Of a DNA stretch of 64,000 nucleotides, positions 47,234 to 59,280 are shown piece after piece (positions within the stretch are counted from its first letter, which is position 1; every line of letters starts with the position of its first letter). The DNA comes from Gonocerus acuteangulatus (Eukaryota > Arthropoda > Insecta > Hemiptera > Coreidae). Position numbers and translations under genes: made by a program. The stretch spans positions 22,498,258 to 22,562,257 of the forward strand of contig OX328128.1 of the NCBI GenBank assembly GCA_946811695.1. Reading direction: 5' to 3'. A model generated the notes under the pieces. It did no database searches. It was not told the DNA's origin and saw nothing but the letters and a program-made list of their open reading frames with translations.

Positions 47234-47526
47234 TTAACCTTTAGGCTGCGTAATACACGTAGGGCTAGATGGTACTGTGGTTTGGGATAGCCTTGCACCT
47301 GGAGTGCCCAGTGTGCTGAATACTTTCCTCACACGATGTTTCCTCGGAAGATTCCCTCTTCTCTTGTACTTTGCATTCCACTTCTTCTAGGTGTTTCTCC
47401 AACAGAAACATTTTGGGATAAATAATCAGAACCCTCATCGTCATCACAAGAAAACTTCACTTCACTTTCGCTCACACCCGTCAAAAGTTCTAACAATTCT
47501 TGTCCAGAATAAATTTTCTTAGAAAT
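47234..47526 (-). pseudogene. piggyBac transposase N-terminus, broken
   Basis: On the minus strand from about 47526, the frame reads SKKIYSGQELLELLTGVSES then EVKFSCDDDEGSDYL, and stops at TGA after about 67 codons. The (K/R)xYSxxEL...LL pattern followed by an acidic Asp-rich stretch is the usual piggyBac-transposase start. The catalytic domain is absent. A TTAA followed by CCTTTAGGCTGCG at 47234 may be the element end. Confidence 0.55.
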
Positions 47527-47699
47527 ATTTACACAAACAATTGTTCACTTGAAAAGCTCAAAATATACTAGAGAAATATGCAGAGTAAATTCCAGGTAAA
47601 GAAAACCAGTGGTTTTCGGCAGTAAAAAAACGGAGGGAGCTGGTATACGCACAGGTAGGCTGAGTAGTTGGAAGCTAAAGTGATAAAAGTGAAATCCTA

Positions 47700-47945
47700 T
47701 GCCACCTATCGGCTTTGAAGGACACTGCAGCTTCTATAAACAGCCTACAGGTGGTAATAGTAGAAGGACTGATATAATAGCTCGTAGCAGCCAAGCGCAA
47801 AAGAAGCCGGACTAATATAATAGTCCATAGCACCCGGGGCACTGCTCCCTCCGGACTGATATAATAGTCCGTAGCACCCGGGACACTGCAACCACCAGAC
47901 TGATATATCAGTCCGTAGCAGCCTGGACTGGTCCGTAGCACTGAA
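47700..47945. repeat. Minisatellite of about 55-bp units
   Basis: Repeated motifs GGACTGATATAATAGTCC(G/A)TAGCA, CACCCGGGGCACTGC and variants occur about four times. Each unit includes the palindrome GGACTNATATNATAGTCC. It is adjacent to the piggyBac remnant and may be part of that element's internal repeats. Confidence 0.65.
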
Positions 47946-48370
47946 AGGTGGAGGGAGGGCCTAGATATCCCAACATTGAGTATGAGGGTTTGTATGTATA
48001 ATATTATACTTAGAATATTTTAATTATAACCTTGCATCATCTTACAATGAATTAGTCAATGAGAAAACATATTTATTCATTGTTTTACATTTTTTAGCAT
48101 CTCTAATAGACCTAATATAAGCTTTTTTTATTTATAATAGTAGTACGTACATACATAGTTATTCTACTAGCATTATATCATATAAACCAACAGAACCTTT
48201 CAGTTGGGCATGAAAAGAAGCAAGTGTCAAAATGATATTTTATTTAGAACATGCACTATCTCGTTCAGCATTTTGAGAAATGAGTTAGTTTGTTATTAGC
48301 TGTAATAGAACAAATTTTAAATCTTCTGTACACAAGAATGTGACAAAATATATTAAAACGATTGTTATAG

Positions 48371-48567
48371 GTGTTGCTGGTCTCCGTGACCCAAATGTTC
48401 CTCCAAGAAGACATTCCGAAGGTGAGAAGGGACTTCGTGGTGAAGATGAATACGATTGGCCACCGAGAAGAGCATCCTTTGATTCATCACGAGCTCTTTT
48501 TGATTTCCTTGATGACCAATTTGCTGATCTCAGCCTGAATTCCGATGACGATGACAGCTACCAATAA
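48371..48567 (+). CDS. RNF146: RNF146/Iduna-type E3 ligase, exon 4 (C-terminal tail)
   Basis: The acceptor TTGTTATAG restores the split Gly and reads GVAGLRDPNVPPRRHSEG, then YDWPPRRASFDSSRALF, and ends with an acidic segment (LNSDDDDSYQ). RRHSEG at residues 212-217 fits the tankyrase-binding pattern R-x-x-(small)-(D/E)-G, although Ser at position four is not the commonest residue. The acidic C-terminus is probably disordered. The tail is present only in the exon 3b isoform, so the short isoform would lack this candidate tankyrase contact. AATAAA-like signals follow in the A/T-rich 3' sequence, e.g. AATAAA at 48566. Confidence 0.92.
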
Positions 48568-49519
48568 TAAAACATAGTATTTTGATGAATTTGGAATGTA
48601 ATACTGACTCATAGCCTAGTTTATAAATAATGAAATAATATTTTTTCCAGTACTGATCTGTCTACTTTTTTAAATTCTGATATGAAATCAACGAGTTCCT
48701 TAAACAAAATCTTAATGAAATTTTATAATATTGACTTGTAAAAATTCTTAACGGTTCTTTAGAAAGCAAATTATTTGTTGTTTATCTATTAGTATTTTTA
48801 GTTAAACTTATGAATGAATATGTAAATTAATGATGTCATTCATAACTCATGGCTCTTATACTTAAGGCAATGTATTCTTAAATATCTGTTAAAGACAAAA
48901 TATTTATTACTGTGATAAAATACTGTTAGAATATAAAATTCAGTTTTAACTGATTTGTTTATTTTTTACCTCTTCTCTCCTATATTTTTTACTTTTTCCT
49001 ATCCATAATATAGACTCTCCCTCATCCGGTGTTCACTTATCCATCAGTGTCCGAGAAGAATGAGTGACGTACTCGGAACTCGCCGGAGCTAGACTGGCTC
49101 CGGCCAAACATTTCTTTCTTGGTATTTCATTGAATGAGGGCAAATATGTTTCAATTTAGAGACAGGAACTTGTGTTTTTACTAAAAAAATAAAAGTTTCT
49201 ACTATGGCACCTGCAGCTGCAACGCCTGATAAACACCAGCAAGGATTTACATATTTTGAATCTATTTTACAATTTGGTACATTTAACTTAAAAATGGTAC
49301 ATCTTCAAATAATAAGGTTTTTCAAATATATAAGTGACTGCTTCTAACTAAATTTTCTAATCCGGAGTTTTCTTTAATCCGGTTGTACTTTCCTACAGCC
49401 GGTTTACTGTTTTTGATCTTTCCTAAAGATTGAATAACTTCATTGCTTCCATTACTATTCCTCTCAGGTTTGAATATGAACAAAGTTGGAAACGTGTTTT
49501 CTTATGAATAGGGCCCCTT

Positions 49520-50500
49520 CTTTTACATCATTACTAGGGAACGGATGTTCATGTAAAATAAAATTCTAAATACGTACATACATATTTAACTATTTATAAT
49601 GAAATATGTAATAAAAAATTGAAAATATTTTTAAAGAAATGCCTAAAACACTATAAAATATTGAAAAGAAAAGCATAAATAAAATGTAAGAACTCTCTTA
49701 TTATAAAGGGCAAAACAAAAATTGAAAATATACGGAACAAAATGGCTAAAACTATAAAATATTAAAAAATAAAGCATAAAGAAAAATTAGGAACTCATTA
49801 TAAAAGGAGAAAAAAAAGAAGTTGACAATTTCTACAGATGAACATTCTTTTGGAAAATTGTTTACACCACATGAATTTTTAATTGTCAAACATGAAATAA
49901 CGCTAGTCTGATTTCATTAGGGGTGTATCGGGTCACCGATCAGGGCCATTTTTATTTCTCGTGATTCTGCATAGAAAAATAGTCTACATGTGTCTGAGCG
50001 TTTCATCCAATGGGCCTTAAGAGCTGAGAAATAAAATAAAATAGGTTGAAAACTTATTGTTTTATACCTCGAGTTTGGAAAATGTGCTTGACATGATATT
50101 TTCACTAATTCATTTGTTTTAGAGAGCAGATTAGAGAAATAATACAATTGTTAAACAATAATTTGTTATATATATATATATATATATTTTTTTTTTAAAA
50201 AACGTATCTGCTCCTAGACCATTAGCGCTGGGGAAGCATGCCTGCCAGCCACCTTTGCTTCTTGGAATTAGAAAAGGCGCAGTGACCTAGACTCATTGAG
50301 TAAAATATTATTTTCTTTCTCAGTTTCCTCTAGATTTTTTCAATTACAAAATAAAAAGAATATCAAAATATGTATTTATGGCAGAATATGTATAAATATG
50401 CAAAATATAAAACTGTTTAAATGCTTTAAAATCACTTAAAACATGCAGATTTACATCAGCACTTATGATTTATGAATAGGGAAAAAATATGTAAATACAG
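49520..50500 (-). mobile_element. hAT-like element, partial copy with uninterrupted internal region
   Basis: Minus-strand positions 49870-49540 match 62700-63240 on plus (TTCCAAAAGAATGTTCATC, TTATAATGAGTTCCTAAT, TTTATGCTTTA, GAACATCCGTTCCCTA). Positions 50500-50230 match 54000-54172 and then directly 60817-60925 (ATTCTGCCATAAATACATAT, then TATTCTTTTTATTTTGTAAT, GAGTCTAGGTCACTG). It thus shows the state without the 6.6-kb insertion. The segment 49870-50150 is not matched in the other copy; a family-B SINE tail lies near 50190-50250. Confidence 0.65.
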
Positions 50501-50927
50501 TGAGATCTGTTCCCTTATCAGTACCTTAAATATCCAATATTGGTATTTTCCCTATATTGTCATTAATATTGTTACCTTATAAATCCAATATTGTTCTTAC
50601 CCTACATCTACATTATACATCCAATATTGGTCTTTACCCTAGTACCACAGTTTAGTACTATCGATTGACAGTATATATTCATTAATCTTGGCCAGCCCTA
50701 CGGCGCCCCCAACGGTGCGGATACTGTACAAATATCTGAAATGTGATCTTAACTAGTGAGGCTAGTACTTTTCTCAGACAATATGCATTAAAATAATAAT
50801 AAAAAAAAATCATCTAAGCCTTTTAAAAATCTTGTAATTTTATTAGTTATATATAAATCACAATTCGTATTCTCATGTTTTATATTTATCACATAAGAGT
50901 AAAATATTTATAAGTTTTAAAACAAAA

Positions 50928-51108
50928 TTAATTAATAACAGGTTTGTCATAGTTGTCTTTATATTTTATGCTGTTCCAGAAATTGTAACGATCTTCTACA
51001 AGCCCTTTCTCCAAGTTAAAAGATCCTTTTCTATCAATATGAATATAGTAATTATTTTCAGGTGTCCATGGTTTCCAGGTTGTGTTACTTCCTTCTATCT
51101 TAGGAACT
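50928..51108 (-). CDS. Carboxylesterase-family protein, last coding exon (partial gene)
   Basis: After TTTTTTTTCAG the frame runs VPKIEGSNTTWKPWTPENNY, YIHIDRKGSFNLEKG and YNFWNSIKY to TAA. W(K/P)P(W/Y)TPEN..Y..I......L..(G)......FW is the standard C-terminal signature of insect carboxyl/cholinesterases (esterase B1-like and juvenile-hormone-esterase-like enzymes), alpha/beta hydrolases that cleave carboxylic esters. It joins in frame to the exon at 51864-51978. No C-terminal membrane anchor or ER-retention tetrapeptide is present, so the protein is either soluble or secreted; this cannot be settled without the 5' exons. Confidence 0.88.
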
Positions 51109-51489
51109 CTGAAAAAAAAAATTAATATTTTTATAGCGTTTGCAAAAATTAATTTAAATTTACTAAAAGTTATTTTATTACATTTAAAAAGGTCTAAAAA
51201 CAATTTGAACAATATAGTGTTGATTAAAACAAGTACTATTCGACAACTTGGCTTCTTGGATTAGTGACAACAAATACGTTATATAGATTTAGGTCTTCAG
51301 AAATTGAGTAGTTCCATTAAATAAATATTATTCGTAAATTAAAAACTTTTCAATTAATAGTTGCAAAAACACTAGCTTCAGTTTTGGGAAGACCGTTTTG
51401 CTTGAGTTTTCCATTTTTATTTTTTTTTATTATTATATCAAGCCTATTGTGCCTTTTCAGTAGGGTCAGGCTTGGGGGGGGGGCCTGAA

Positions 51490-51745
51490 TAGATTATTCT
51501 GATTGGTGAGATATAGTTCAGTTAGATGACATAGTTCTAATCTCGCATGTGCAAAATTCTTCGGGAAATATTCTTGACGGTTCCGCCATTTGCATTTCCA
51601 TTACAATAAACAACACGATACTTTAAACTCAGCAAAAACTGATTACGACTCGTTTAAGACCAGGGAAGGCTTTGAGAGGCCATACAAGAGAGATAGTGTT
51701 TAATATTTGTCAAGACTAAGCCAAAGTTAAGGCTAAAAATAATTT
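51490..51745 (+). repeat. Half copy of the 19.3-kb fold-back family
   Basis: AAAAACTGATTACGACTCGT, AAGGCTTTGAGAGGCCATAC and AGATAGTGTTTAATATTTGT match the arms of 19335-19925. It is in the intron between the last two esterase exons. Confidence 0.6.
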
Positions 51746-51863
51746 AAGCTGTATAATTGAATGCATTCTTGAATTATCATTATACAATTTTAAATAGTCA
51801 AACAAAATTTTGTTAATTTTAAATTTTATTATTATCGATTTTTTCATAAAACAAAATCCTTAC

Positions 51864-51978
51864 CCATTTTTAGCAAACGTTGCCAGTGCTTTAATAAGCG
51901 ACTTTGACAAAATCTCTTCATCTTTCTGTAAAGTCCCTCCACGCCATAAGAACATAGCTTCTTGACAATGGTCAGCAC
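51864..51978 (-). CDS. Carboxylesterase-family protein, penultimate exon with catalytic His
   Basis: The acceptor TTTCTTTTCAG leads to GT (completing a probable Gly) and ADHCQEAMFLWRGGTLQKD, then ILSKSLIKALATFAKN, ending AATGG|GTAAGG. The segment G-x-x-H-x-(D/E)-E-x-x-(Y/F)-(L/V)-(F/W) contains the catalytic-triad histidine in this family (H three residues in, in ADHCQE), and the ATFAKNG segment is the usual W/L..FA.(N/T)G motif. His is present, so the enzyme may be active; the nucleophile Ser and the acid lie on missing exons. No further exon was found up to 64 kb, where the sequence is nearly all transposon. Confidence 0.88.
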
Positions 51979-52134
51979 CTGAAAAGAAATAATTTTATAA
52001 GTACATTTGAAGTAACATAAGTTCATATTTTCATAGAGAAAAGTTACTGTGAGTGTAAATTTGTTTCAAACATACTCATATACATTTATGAAATTTAAAT
52101 ATTTCTAAGAATCCATGGGAAAAAAAATGCAGAC

Positions 52135-52498
52135 ACCAATTCCAAGCAGGGGGCAGGGCTGGATCAACCTGTTGTGTCACTCACTCTGAACAGAGCCAAA
52201 AACCAGATTGACGCATCAACAACGTAACGAAAGAATCCTTAACGCCTTAGGCACTGGCAAGAAATGGGAGAATCTTGCCTCATTGGAATCTCCAGAGAGG
52301 TGCAGCTGATGCTCGAAGCAGTCTGAATACTACTGGGTCGTCAAGACGACCTGTAAGTTCATTTACTTCGCAGATGATGACACTTGTCCACTATGCAAGC
52401 TTGAAAGAATGGGCGAAGACATCATGACTCGCTATTAGGAGGCTCGACAAAGAATGTTTGGACGATGGACGGGCATTGGCTAATAATAATAATAATTT
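52135..52498 (+). mobile_element. Non-LTR retrotransposon 3' fragment, tentative
   Basis: A GC-richer segment ends in (TAA)n at 52484-52498, a frequent tail of R1- and I-clade LINEs. A short plus frame contains DDDTCPLCKLERMGEDIM, which looks like the CxxC start of the zinc-binding motif that follows reverse transcriptase, but the later His/Cys residues are absent. Confidence 0.35.
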
Positions 52499-52819
52499 AA
52501 TACTAATTATTGAGAATAAATCACAATTTGAAAACAGTACCAATTATGGATATGTTTTATTATCAACTGATTATTTTTTTCATTCCAAAAAAAACGGGAT
52601 AAACTGGTGTTCCCTAAATGAAATCATTTTTGAAGAATTGTTTTAAACACATCAAGATAAATAACAAATGACTAGAAACTGAGAATTGAATCATCTGAAA
52701 TTACAAAGCAATATCAAGTGGAAGAACGAGCATGCTGTGTAGGCTCCAATCCAATACAGTTGGGCAGCAAACTTTATTAACACATTTTTATGTATAAAGT
52801 TTTCTTCTTCTTTTATCAA

Positions 52820-53076
52820 CACATTGACTGCGGCATGACGCCGTATGTGCGCCATCAAGAACCACTCGCTGTAGCGGCATGACTCCAGGCTGGTTTATTC
52901 GTTCCTCCTTCTTGTCAGGAAGTGTTTGGAGTGCCTTATTCTGGAATCGTTCCAAACTCAGACCTTTCTGTGAATTCTTGCAGGAGCTCCTTCACCCCTT
53001 ATTTTTCCATTAACAAAACAAATGAAATCATAAAATGAAGGGTGATTTGAAGTTTACTGCTCCTGCAGTCAAAGTG
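52820..53076. mobile_element. piggyBac-like MITE
   Basis: The left end CACATTGACTGCGGCATGAC and right end TCCTGCAGTCAAAGTG are inverted. The right flank is TTAA (53077-53080); the left flank is TCAA. The ends match those of 36895-37073. The internal part repeats AGCGGCATGACTCC-type motifs. Confidence 0.65.
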
Positions 53077-54374
53077 TTAAAGGTTTTTATATTCACCATG
53101 TTCAAAATAACTAAATATTTAGTCGAGGGAGTAGAGTATTTGAATTGAATGTTTCTAATATTCAATTCAGCATGTATGACTTCTATTAAGGAAAATGTAT
53201 TATTTTTAAAGAACTAATTATGAAGCATTTCTGTAAACAAGCAATCTCTATAGGTAAAAAACAATTGATTTATTGTTATAATTGGTTGTTTTAACAATAA
53301 TACATAAATCAATTTTAACAGGACTCATTTTAGAACATATTTGGTAGGATCAATGAAGATTTCAAGAAAATTTCCAAAAATTCCTTCAAGGGTGCAAACT
53401 TAATACTGCATTCCTAGGTAAAGTGCTAAACAGTGAATATACACTGCTGGGTCATAATATATATCAGGGTGTAAAAAAATCATGATTTTTTTAAAAAAAT
53501 CAAAAAATCGGATTTATTTGATTTAAATCAGATTTTTTTTATTTAAATCGGATTTTTTTAATTTAAATTGAATTTTTTTACTAAAACTGGCTTTAAAAAA
53601 GGAATCAGACTTTTTAAATGTATCTAGTCTATATAGAGAGCTAGTTATTACCTAGTTGTTCATTATATAAACCTGTAACTAAAATATTTGTTTATTTGCA
53701 GTGCAAATAATGAAATAACTATTCTAAAGTGGTGGGTCTTAAGTGGATAATTTTGGGAGCATACCAGAATTGACGGATCATATATACAGGGGTTGAAGTT
53801 CACCTATATTTTGAAACCGGAATTTCTGTAAATTTAAAGACTTAAATCAACAAAAATCATTAATTTTCGGCGATTAAATTTAAATGTACAGAAACTCTGG
53901 TCTCAAAATATAGGACAATTTCGACCCCTGTATATAAAATGACTTAATTTTCAAATTTTAAAACAACAATTTTAGAAATGAAGCTTTAAAGAAATATTAA
54001 TCACTAGGGAACAGATGTAATTGTATTTACATATTCTTTTCTGATTCGTAAATCCTAAGTATTGATGTAATTCTGCACGTTTTAAGTGTTTTAAATGTAT
54101 TTAAACAGTTTTTTATTTTACATATTTTGTCAAAACTCTATATTTTTACATATTCTGCCATAATACATATGTTTGCTACATATAAGCACTTTCTTCCGAA
54201 GGAAAGTAGCTATTGAGGTTACACTCATGACGGAATTTTTAGCGCAGTTCCTCCCTCCCCCATAGGGAGGAACCCCGCTTATAAGGTTGATACAATGAAA
54301 CAATCCGGAAGTGCCGACAAGAAAATTTCGCGTTTCAGAACCCCTAGAGACCGAAAATAACGGTGGTTCAAATT

Positions 54375-54377
<3 letters not shown>

Positions 54378-54425
<48 letters not shown>
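54378..54425. repeat. (TA)n in unit 1
   Basis: A run of about 48 bases of TA at the same place within the unit as the longer tract at 55208-55329, indicating a microsatellite carried by the element. Confidence 0.9.
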
Positions 54426-54429
<4 letters not shown>

Positions 54430-55207
54430 CTGTTCGCTCATTTCTGGCTTCCCTGATGGTCCGATTTTGATGAAATTTGGTACAAAAATCTGTCGTCCAA
54501 TTTGAAAGGTCAAGTTCGTTAACCAGCAAAATCCGCCCACTGGAAGATGGCGTTTGGGGCGAAATTCGCGCAAAAAAAATCGTAACGCTTACGTTTTTGA
54601 GTTCATAAGCTTGTAAGTACTCGTTTTATAGGCTTATTGGGCTAGAAAAACGAATGAAACCATTTTCAAGGCGATAGCTTTAACCGTTTTCGAGAAAACT
54701 GAAAAAATAATTTTTGAATGCCGTTTTTGGTTTGGGTACTTAGAATCATGGGATTCAGTTGAAACATTTACTGCATCTTCTACTTTCATTAAAACTAATA
54801 TGTTGAAATTTTGGTTGCGTTTGGAGTTAAGGAAGGGTTAGAATAAAATATTTTATTAACAGACATAAAAAAGTTTTTTTAACTTTGCATACTTTCCCTA
54901 ATATCTCGAAAAAGGTTAAGAATCTTGGGAAACGGAAGAATACCATTGGAAAGCTTACTAAATGCTCTACAAAAAAGGTTCTAATGAAAGTTTTGATTAG
55001 GCGATGTCAATCGGAGAAATAAGTGCTTAAAACTTTAAAGTAATTGATTTCGCTTATTCGAACTGTTCTTTTTAGCGCGGTTCCTCCCTCCCCCATAGGG
55101 AGGAACCCCGCTTATAGGGTTGATACAATGAAACAATCCGGAAGTGCCGACTAGAAAATTTCGCGTTTCAGAACCCCTAGAGACCGAAAATAACGGTGGT
55201 TCAAATT

Positions 55208-55235
55208 TGTATATATATATATATATATATGTATA

Positions 55236-55329
<94 letters not shown>
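55208..55329. repeat. (TA)n in unit 2
   Basis: About 120 bases of TA with a few GTATAT and TTTATAT interruptions, at the same position as in unit 1 and much expanded. Confidence 0.9.
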
Positions 55330-56529
55330 TGTCTGTTCGCTCTCTAGATAGAAGACGAATGGTCCGATTTTGATGAAATTTGGTACAAAAATCCTTCGTC
55401 CAATTTAAAAGGTCAAGTTCGTTAACCAGCAAAATCCGCCTACTGGAAGATGGCGTTTGGGGCGAAATTCGCGCAAATAAAATCGTAACGCTTACGTTTT
55501 TGAGTTCATAAGCTTGTAAGTACTCGTTTTATATGATTCCTGGGCTAGGAAGACGAATGAAACCATTTTGAAGGCGATCGCTTTAACCGTTTTCGAGAAA
55601 ATTGGAAAAATAGTTTTTGAATACCGTTTTTGGTTTGGGTACTTAGAATTACGGGATTCAGTTGAAACTTTATCTGCATGTTCTACTTTCATTAAAACTA
55701 ATATGTTGAAAGTTTTGTTACGTTTGGAGTTAAGGAAGGGTTAGAATAAAATATTTTATGAACAGATATGAAAAGTTTTGGGAAGTTCGTATACTTTCAT
55801 TAATATCTCGAACACGGTTGGGAAATCGTGGTAAGTGGATAGAAACTATTTGAAAGCTTACTAAATTCTCTACAAAAAAGATTCTAAAACTATTTTTGAT
55901 TAGGTTATGTCAATCGGAGAAAAAAGTGCTTAAAACTTCAAAGTCTGTTTTGTTCTTATGAACGGGTTTTTGTCGTTCTTGTTGTAATTTTTGTCTCTTT
56001 CCCTTCGTTTTTTATTGCTTTTTATTTTTGTAATTTCTTATGTTGCGAAATTTTTGTGTGTAAAACAGGATATGAAAAATGAGGCCAATTTTCTGTTGCT
56101 AGAAATAATATAAATTTTGGGAACTTTCATTAATATCTCGAAAACTGTTGAGAATTTTGGTAAACGGAAGAATACCATTAGAAAGCTTATTAAATGCTCT
56201 ACATAAAAGGTTCTATTGAAGGTTTTGATTAGGCGATGTCAATCGGAGAAATAAGAGCTTAAAGCTTTAAAGTAATTGATTTCGCTTATTCGAAGTGTTC
56301 TTTTTGTCTGTATTTTATTCCTTGTTATTTTTTAATTGCTTATAGTTGGATAATGTATTCGAAAATAAAACAGGTTAAGTAAAATAACAAAAACAATTTA
56401 TTGTTAGAAATATAGAGTTCCAAGATTCCAAGACCTTGTAACAAGCGGGACGGTTTCTAGTGTTGCCGACCCTTCCAGGTAAGATTGTAAATCCTACCTT
56501 TCAAGACTGGTGGAACCAAAATATAACTG

Positions 56530-56846
56530 TCAGGGTTCGGTCACTGCTACTTAATAAAACTACATTTTATCGTAAAAATGGTTTTATTGTGCCGACGTTT
56601 CGGCTTGAACTTCAAGCCTTCATCAGGGCTGTAAATACAAGTAGGACATATTTAACACTAATATATGCACATATCTATGTAAATATACCTAACATATATA
56701 TATATATATATACATATATAATATATATATATTTATATATATGCATATACACATACACATATACACGCACACATATGTACATATATATGCCCACATACAT
56801 ACACATATGGGGTATGTATTATTAAGTAGCAGTGACCTAACCCGGA
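56530..56846 (-). repeat. Fold-back element with hammerhead-like core
   Basis: The arms GGTTCGGTCACTGCTACTTA and TAAGTAGCAGTGACCTAACC bound the element. On the minus strand 56626-56597 reads CTGATGA, a short self-complementary stem (GGCTTGA / TCAAGCC) and GAAAC, then GTCGGCACAATAAAACC. Inside is a (TA)/(CA) tract. It is inserted in the composite block. Confidence 0.65.
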
Positions 56847-57409
56847 CAATCCCTACCTTGCATCATCAACGGTCAACGATCTCCTCTCAACAAAATAATA
56901 ACTGCTTCTATTTTAATCTTTCGAAATTAGACTAGGGATAAGAACGGAACCGCGCTAAGATGAGGCAGTTCCGGCGAGTCGGACTTTTTTGTTGAAACAT
57001 TTTCTGCATGTTTGAATTTCATCAACACTAATATGTTAAAATTTCGGTTACGTTTGGAGCTAAGGAAGGATTAGAATAAAATATTTTATTAACAGACATG
57101 AAATGTTTTGGGAACTTCGTATACATTCCCTGATATCTCGAAGACGGTTAGGAATATTGGTAAACGGAGGGTTACCATGCGAACGCTTACTAAATGTTCT
57201 ACAAAAAAGATTCTGAAACAATTTTTGATTAGGCTATGTCAATCGGAGAAATAAGTGCTTAAACTTTGAAGTAATTGATTTCGTTTATTCGAACGGTTCT
57301 TCTTGTTTGTTTTTATTCCTTGTTGTTTTTTCATTGGTTATAGTAGGATAATGTATTTGACAATAAAACAGATTAATTAAAATAAGAAAAGCAATTCATT
57401 GTTAAAAAT

Positions 57410-57525
57410 ATATCAGGCTGTACCGTATGAAATGTCAGTTTTGGATTTGTCGATTTCCTTCAAATGTCTTGAAACTGTCGAGGCTCCTACTCCGAGTTCT
57501 TTGGCATATTCCCTAGTGTTTTTAA
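57410..57525 (-). pseudogene. Transposase helix-turn-helix fragment, mariner-like
   Basis: The minus frame reads EYAKELGVGASTVSRHLKEI then DKSKTD, the classic second helix-turn-helix of mariner-type transposases (LAxxLGVSxSTVSRHL). No other part of a transposase is adjacent, so it is a fossil. The frame itself is intact over about 34 codons. Confidence 0.6.
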
Positions 57526-58651
57526 TTGCTTATAGTAGTCAAATGTATTTGTCAATAAAACAGGATACGTATAATTAGAATCAATATTTTGTTTGTTAGA
57601 ATTCGAAGATGCCGTATGAATATCTAGATTACAGTACTGGTGTTGATTTCTTTCTTTATAATTATTCTTGGTATTCCCTATTTTCAACTGTTACCCATAG
57701 TTTTTTATTGTTAGTAGGTTTTTCTTATTGATTATAGAATATAAATCTATTTGGCTATAAAACAGGATACGTAAAATTAGTGACAATATTTCGGAGATTT
57801 CTGAGCGAAATACTTTTAAGATTTTCTACCACCACGAACGGCTTTTTTCCTCTATTTTTATCCACTAGATAGGCTTTATTTTGCATATTATTCTATATAA
57901 GTTTTATTCATCAGGGGATTCTGATGAAATGTCGTGTTTTTGCTGTGGATTTTAAATACGATGTATCTAAGATTGGATAACATTAGCGAGTCTACATAGT
58001 TAAGAACCGACGACGGAGGATTACTTCTTGCTATGATTTAGTCTACATATGTATATTAAGTCCTAAATCCAAAAAATAAACTTCACAACGGTTAGATACT
58101 ATGAGCGAATATGGCGGTTCAATGCCCGTAGAAGCAGAAGGTCCGCAGGAAATTTACCTGCTAAGAGTTAATCCTCAAGAGCTGTAAATATACCCCAGGT
58201 ATCTGCCGACACAAATACAAAGCCTAGGCGGAGAGCACCCCAAAAACACAGATCCAAACATAGGTTATATACTAAATATTCATAAAGACTACTTAGTTGT
58301 AAACCGATTCATCAATTAGCAATCAATAGTTTTCAACAAATGTTATATACTAAATATTGATAAAAAGTATTTAATTAGAAAAAAAAAACAATATTCCACA
58401 AGACTTGTTTTTGGTCCATTTGTGTCTACTCCATAGACTTAATTAGGTATATTATTCTATTTTAGTTGGGCAACTAAACTTTGTTTTATTTTATTAAATA
58501 AAGTTTTTTTTCTTGACTTGTTATTCGTCAAGACTTTTATTTGTCCTTGTGTATTAACTAGATAGGTTTTATTCGGCATATTATTCTATATAGGCTATAT
58601 TAGGCAGGATATTCTTCTCAATCTTGTGTAGTTCTTCTTGATCCTTCTGTA

Positions 58652-58894
58652 CATGGGCGTATATAAAAACAATTTCGGGGGGGGGGCTGAGACCATTTCC
58701 AGGGTATGGAATACTAAATATTTAGAGCTTGGAATAGTTTTAGGCAACTAAAACGCTATTACACGTAAAATAAAATATGTTTTATGAACTAAGTGATCTT
58801 ATTTAATTTATTTTTAAGGGTTTTACGAGAAGTTTTTATCATCAATTCAAAATTTCGGGAGGGGCTGCAGCCCCCCCCCTCATATACGCCCATG
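58652..58894. mobile_element. MITE with 8-bp target duplication
   Basis: A 243-bp element with ends CATGGGCGTATATA and TCATATACGCCCATG. Flanking duplications CTTCTGTA are perfect (58644-58651 and 58895-58902). The G-rich inner end GGGGGGGGGGCTGAG is mirrored by CTGCAGCCCCCCCCC. An 8-bp duplication suggests hAT (or P). A decayed relative is at 28530. Confidence 0.85.
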
Positions 58895-59237
58895 CTTCTG
58901 TATCCACTAGAAAGGCTTTATTAGGCATATTTTGTATTGATTTATAGACCTTTGCTTTAGAATGAGAGCCAGATTCTGTAATTTCCGCTTCTGTGTAAAA
59001 GTTAGCTACTGTCGGTGTCCCTGACGCCTTAATATCACTTTTATTCGAGATGTTCGAGAGGATTTTGACAATTTTCACGAGATATTTAAAAAAATAAGTT
59101 TATTTCTTTTCTAAGCTTATCAAATGGCACTAGGGACATGCTAAGATGCTGCAGTTCCTGCGAGTCGGACTTTTGAAAAATTTCTTCGAATCTTTATCGA
59201 TCCTACCTAGTAGACACCAAAAATGACCCCAGCTAAA

Positions 59238-59239
<2 letters not shown>

Positions 59240-59280
<41 letters not shown>

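Noticed and set aside
47675..47941. CRISPR-like array
   Set aside because: The repeats are diverged, contiguous and without unique spacers; it is a minisatellite next to a piggyBac remnant in a eukaryotic genome.
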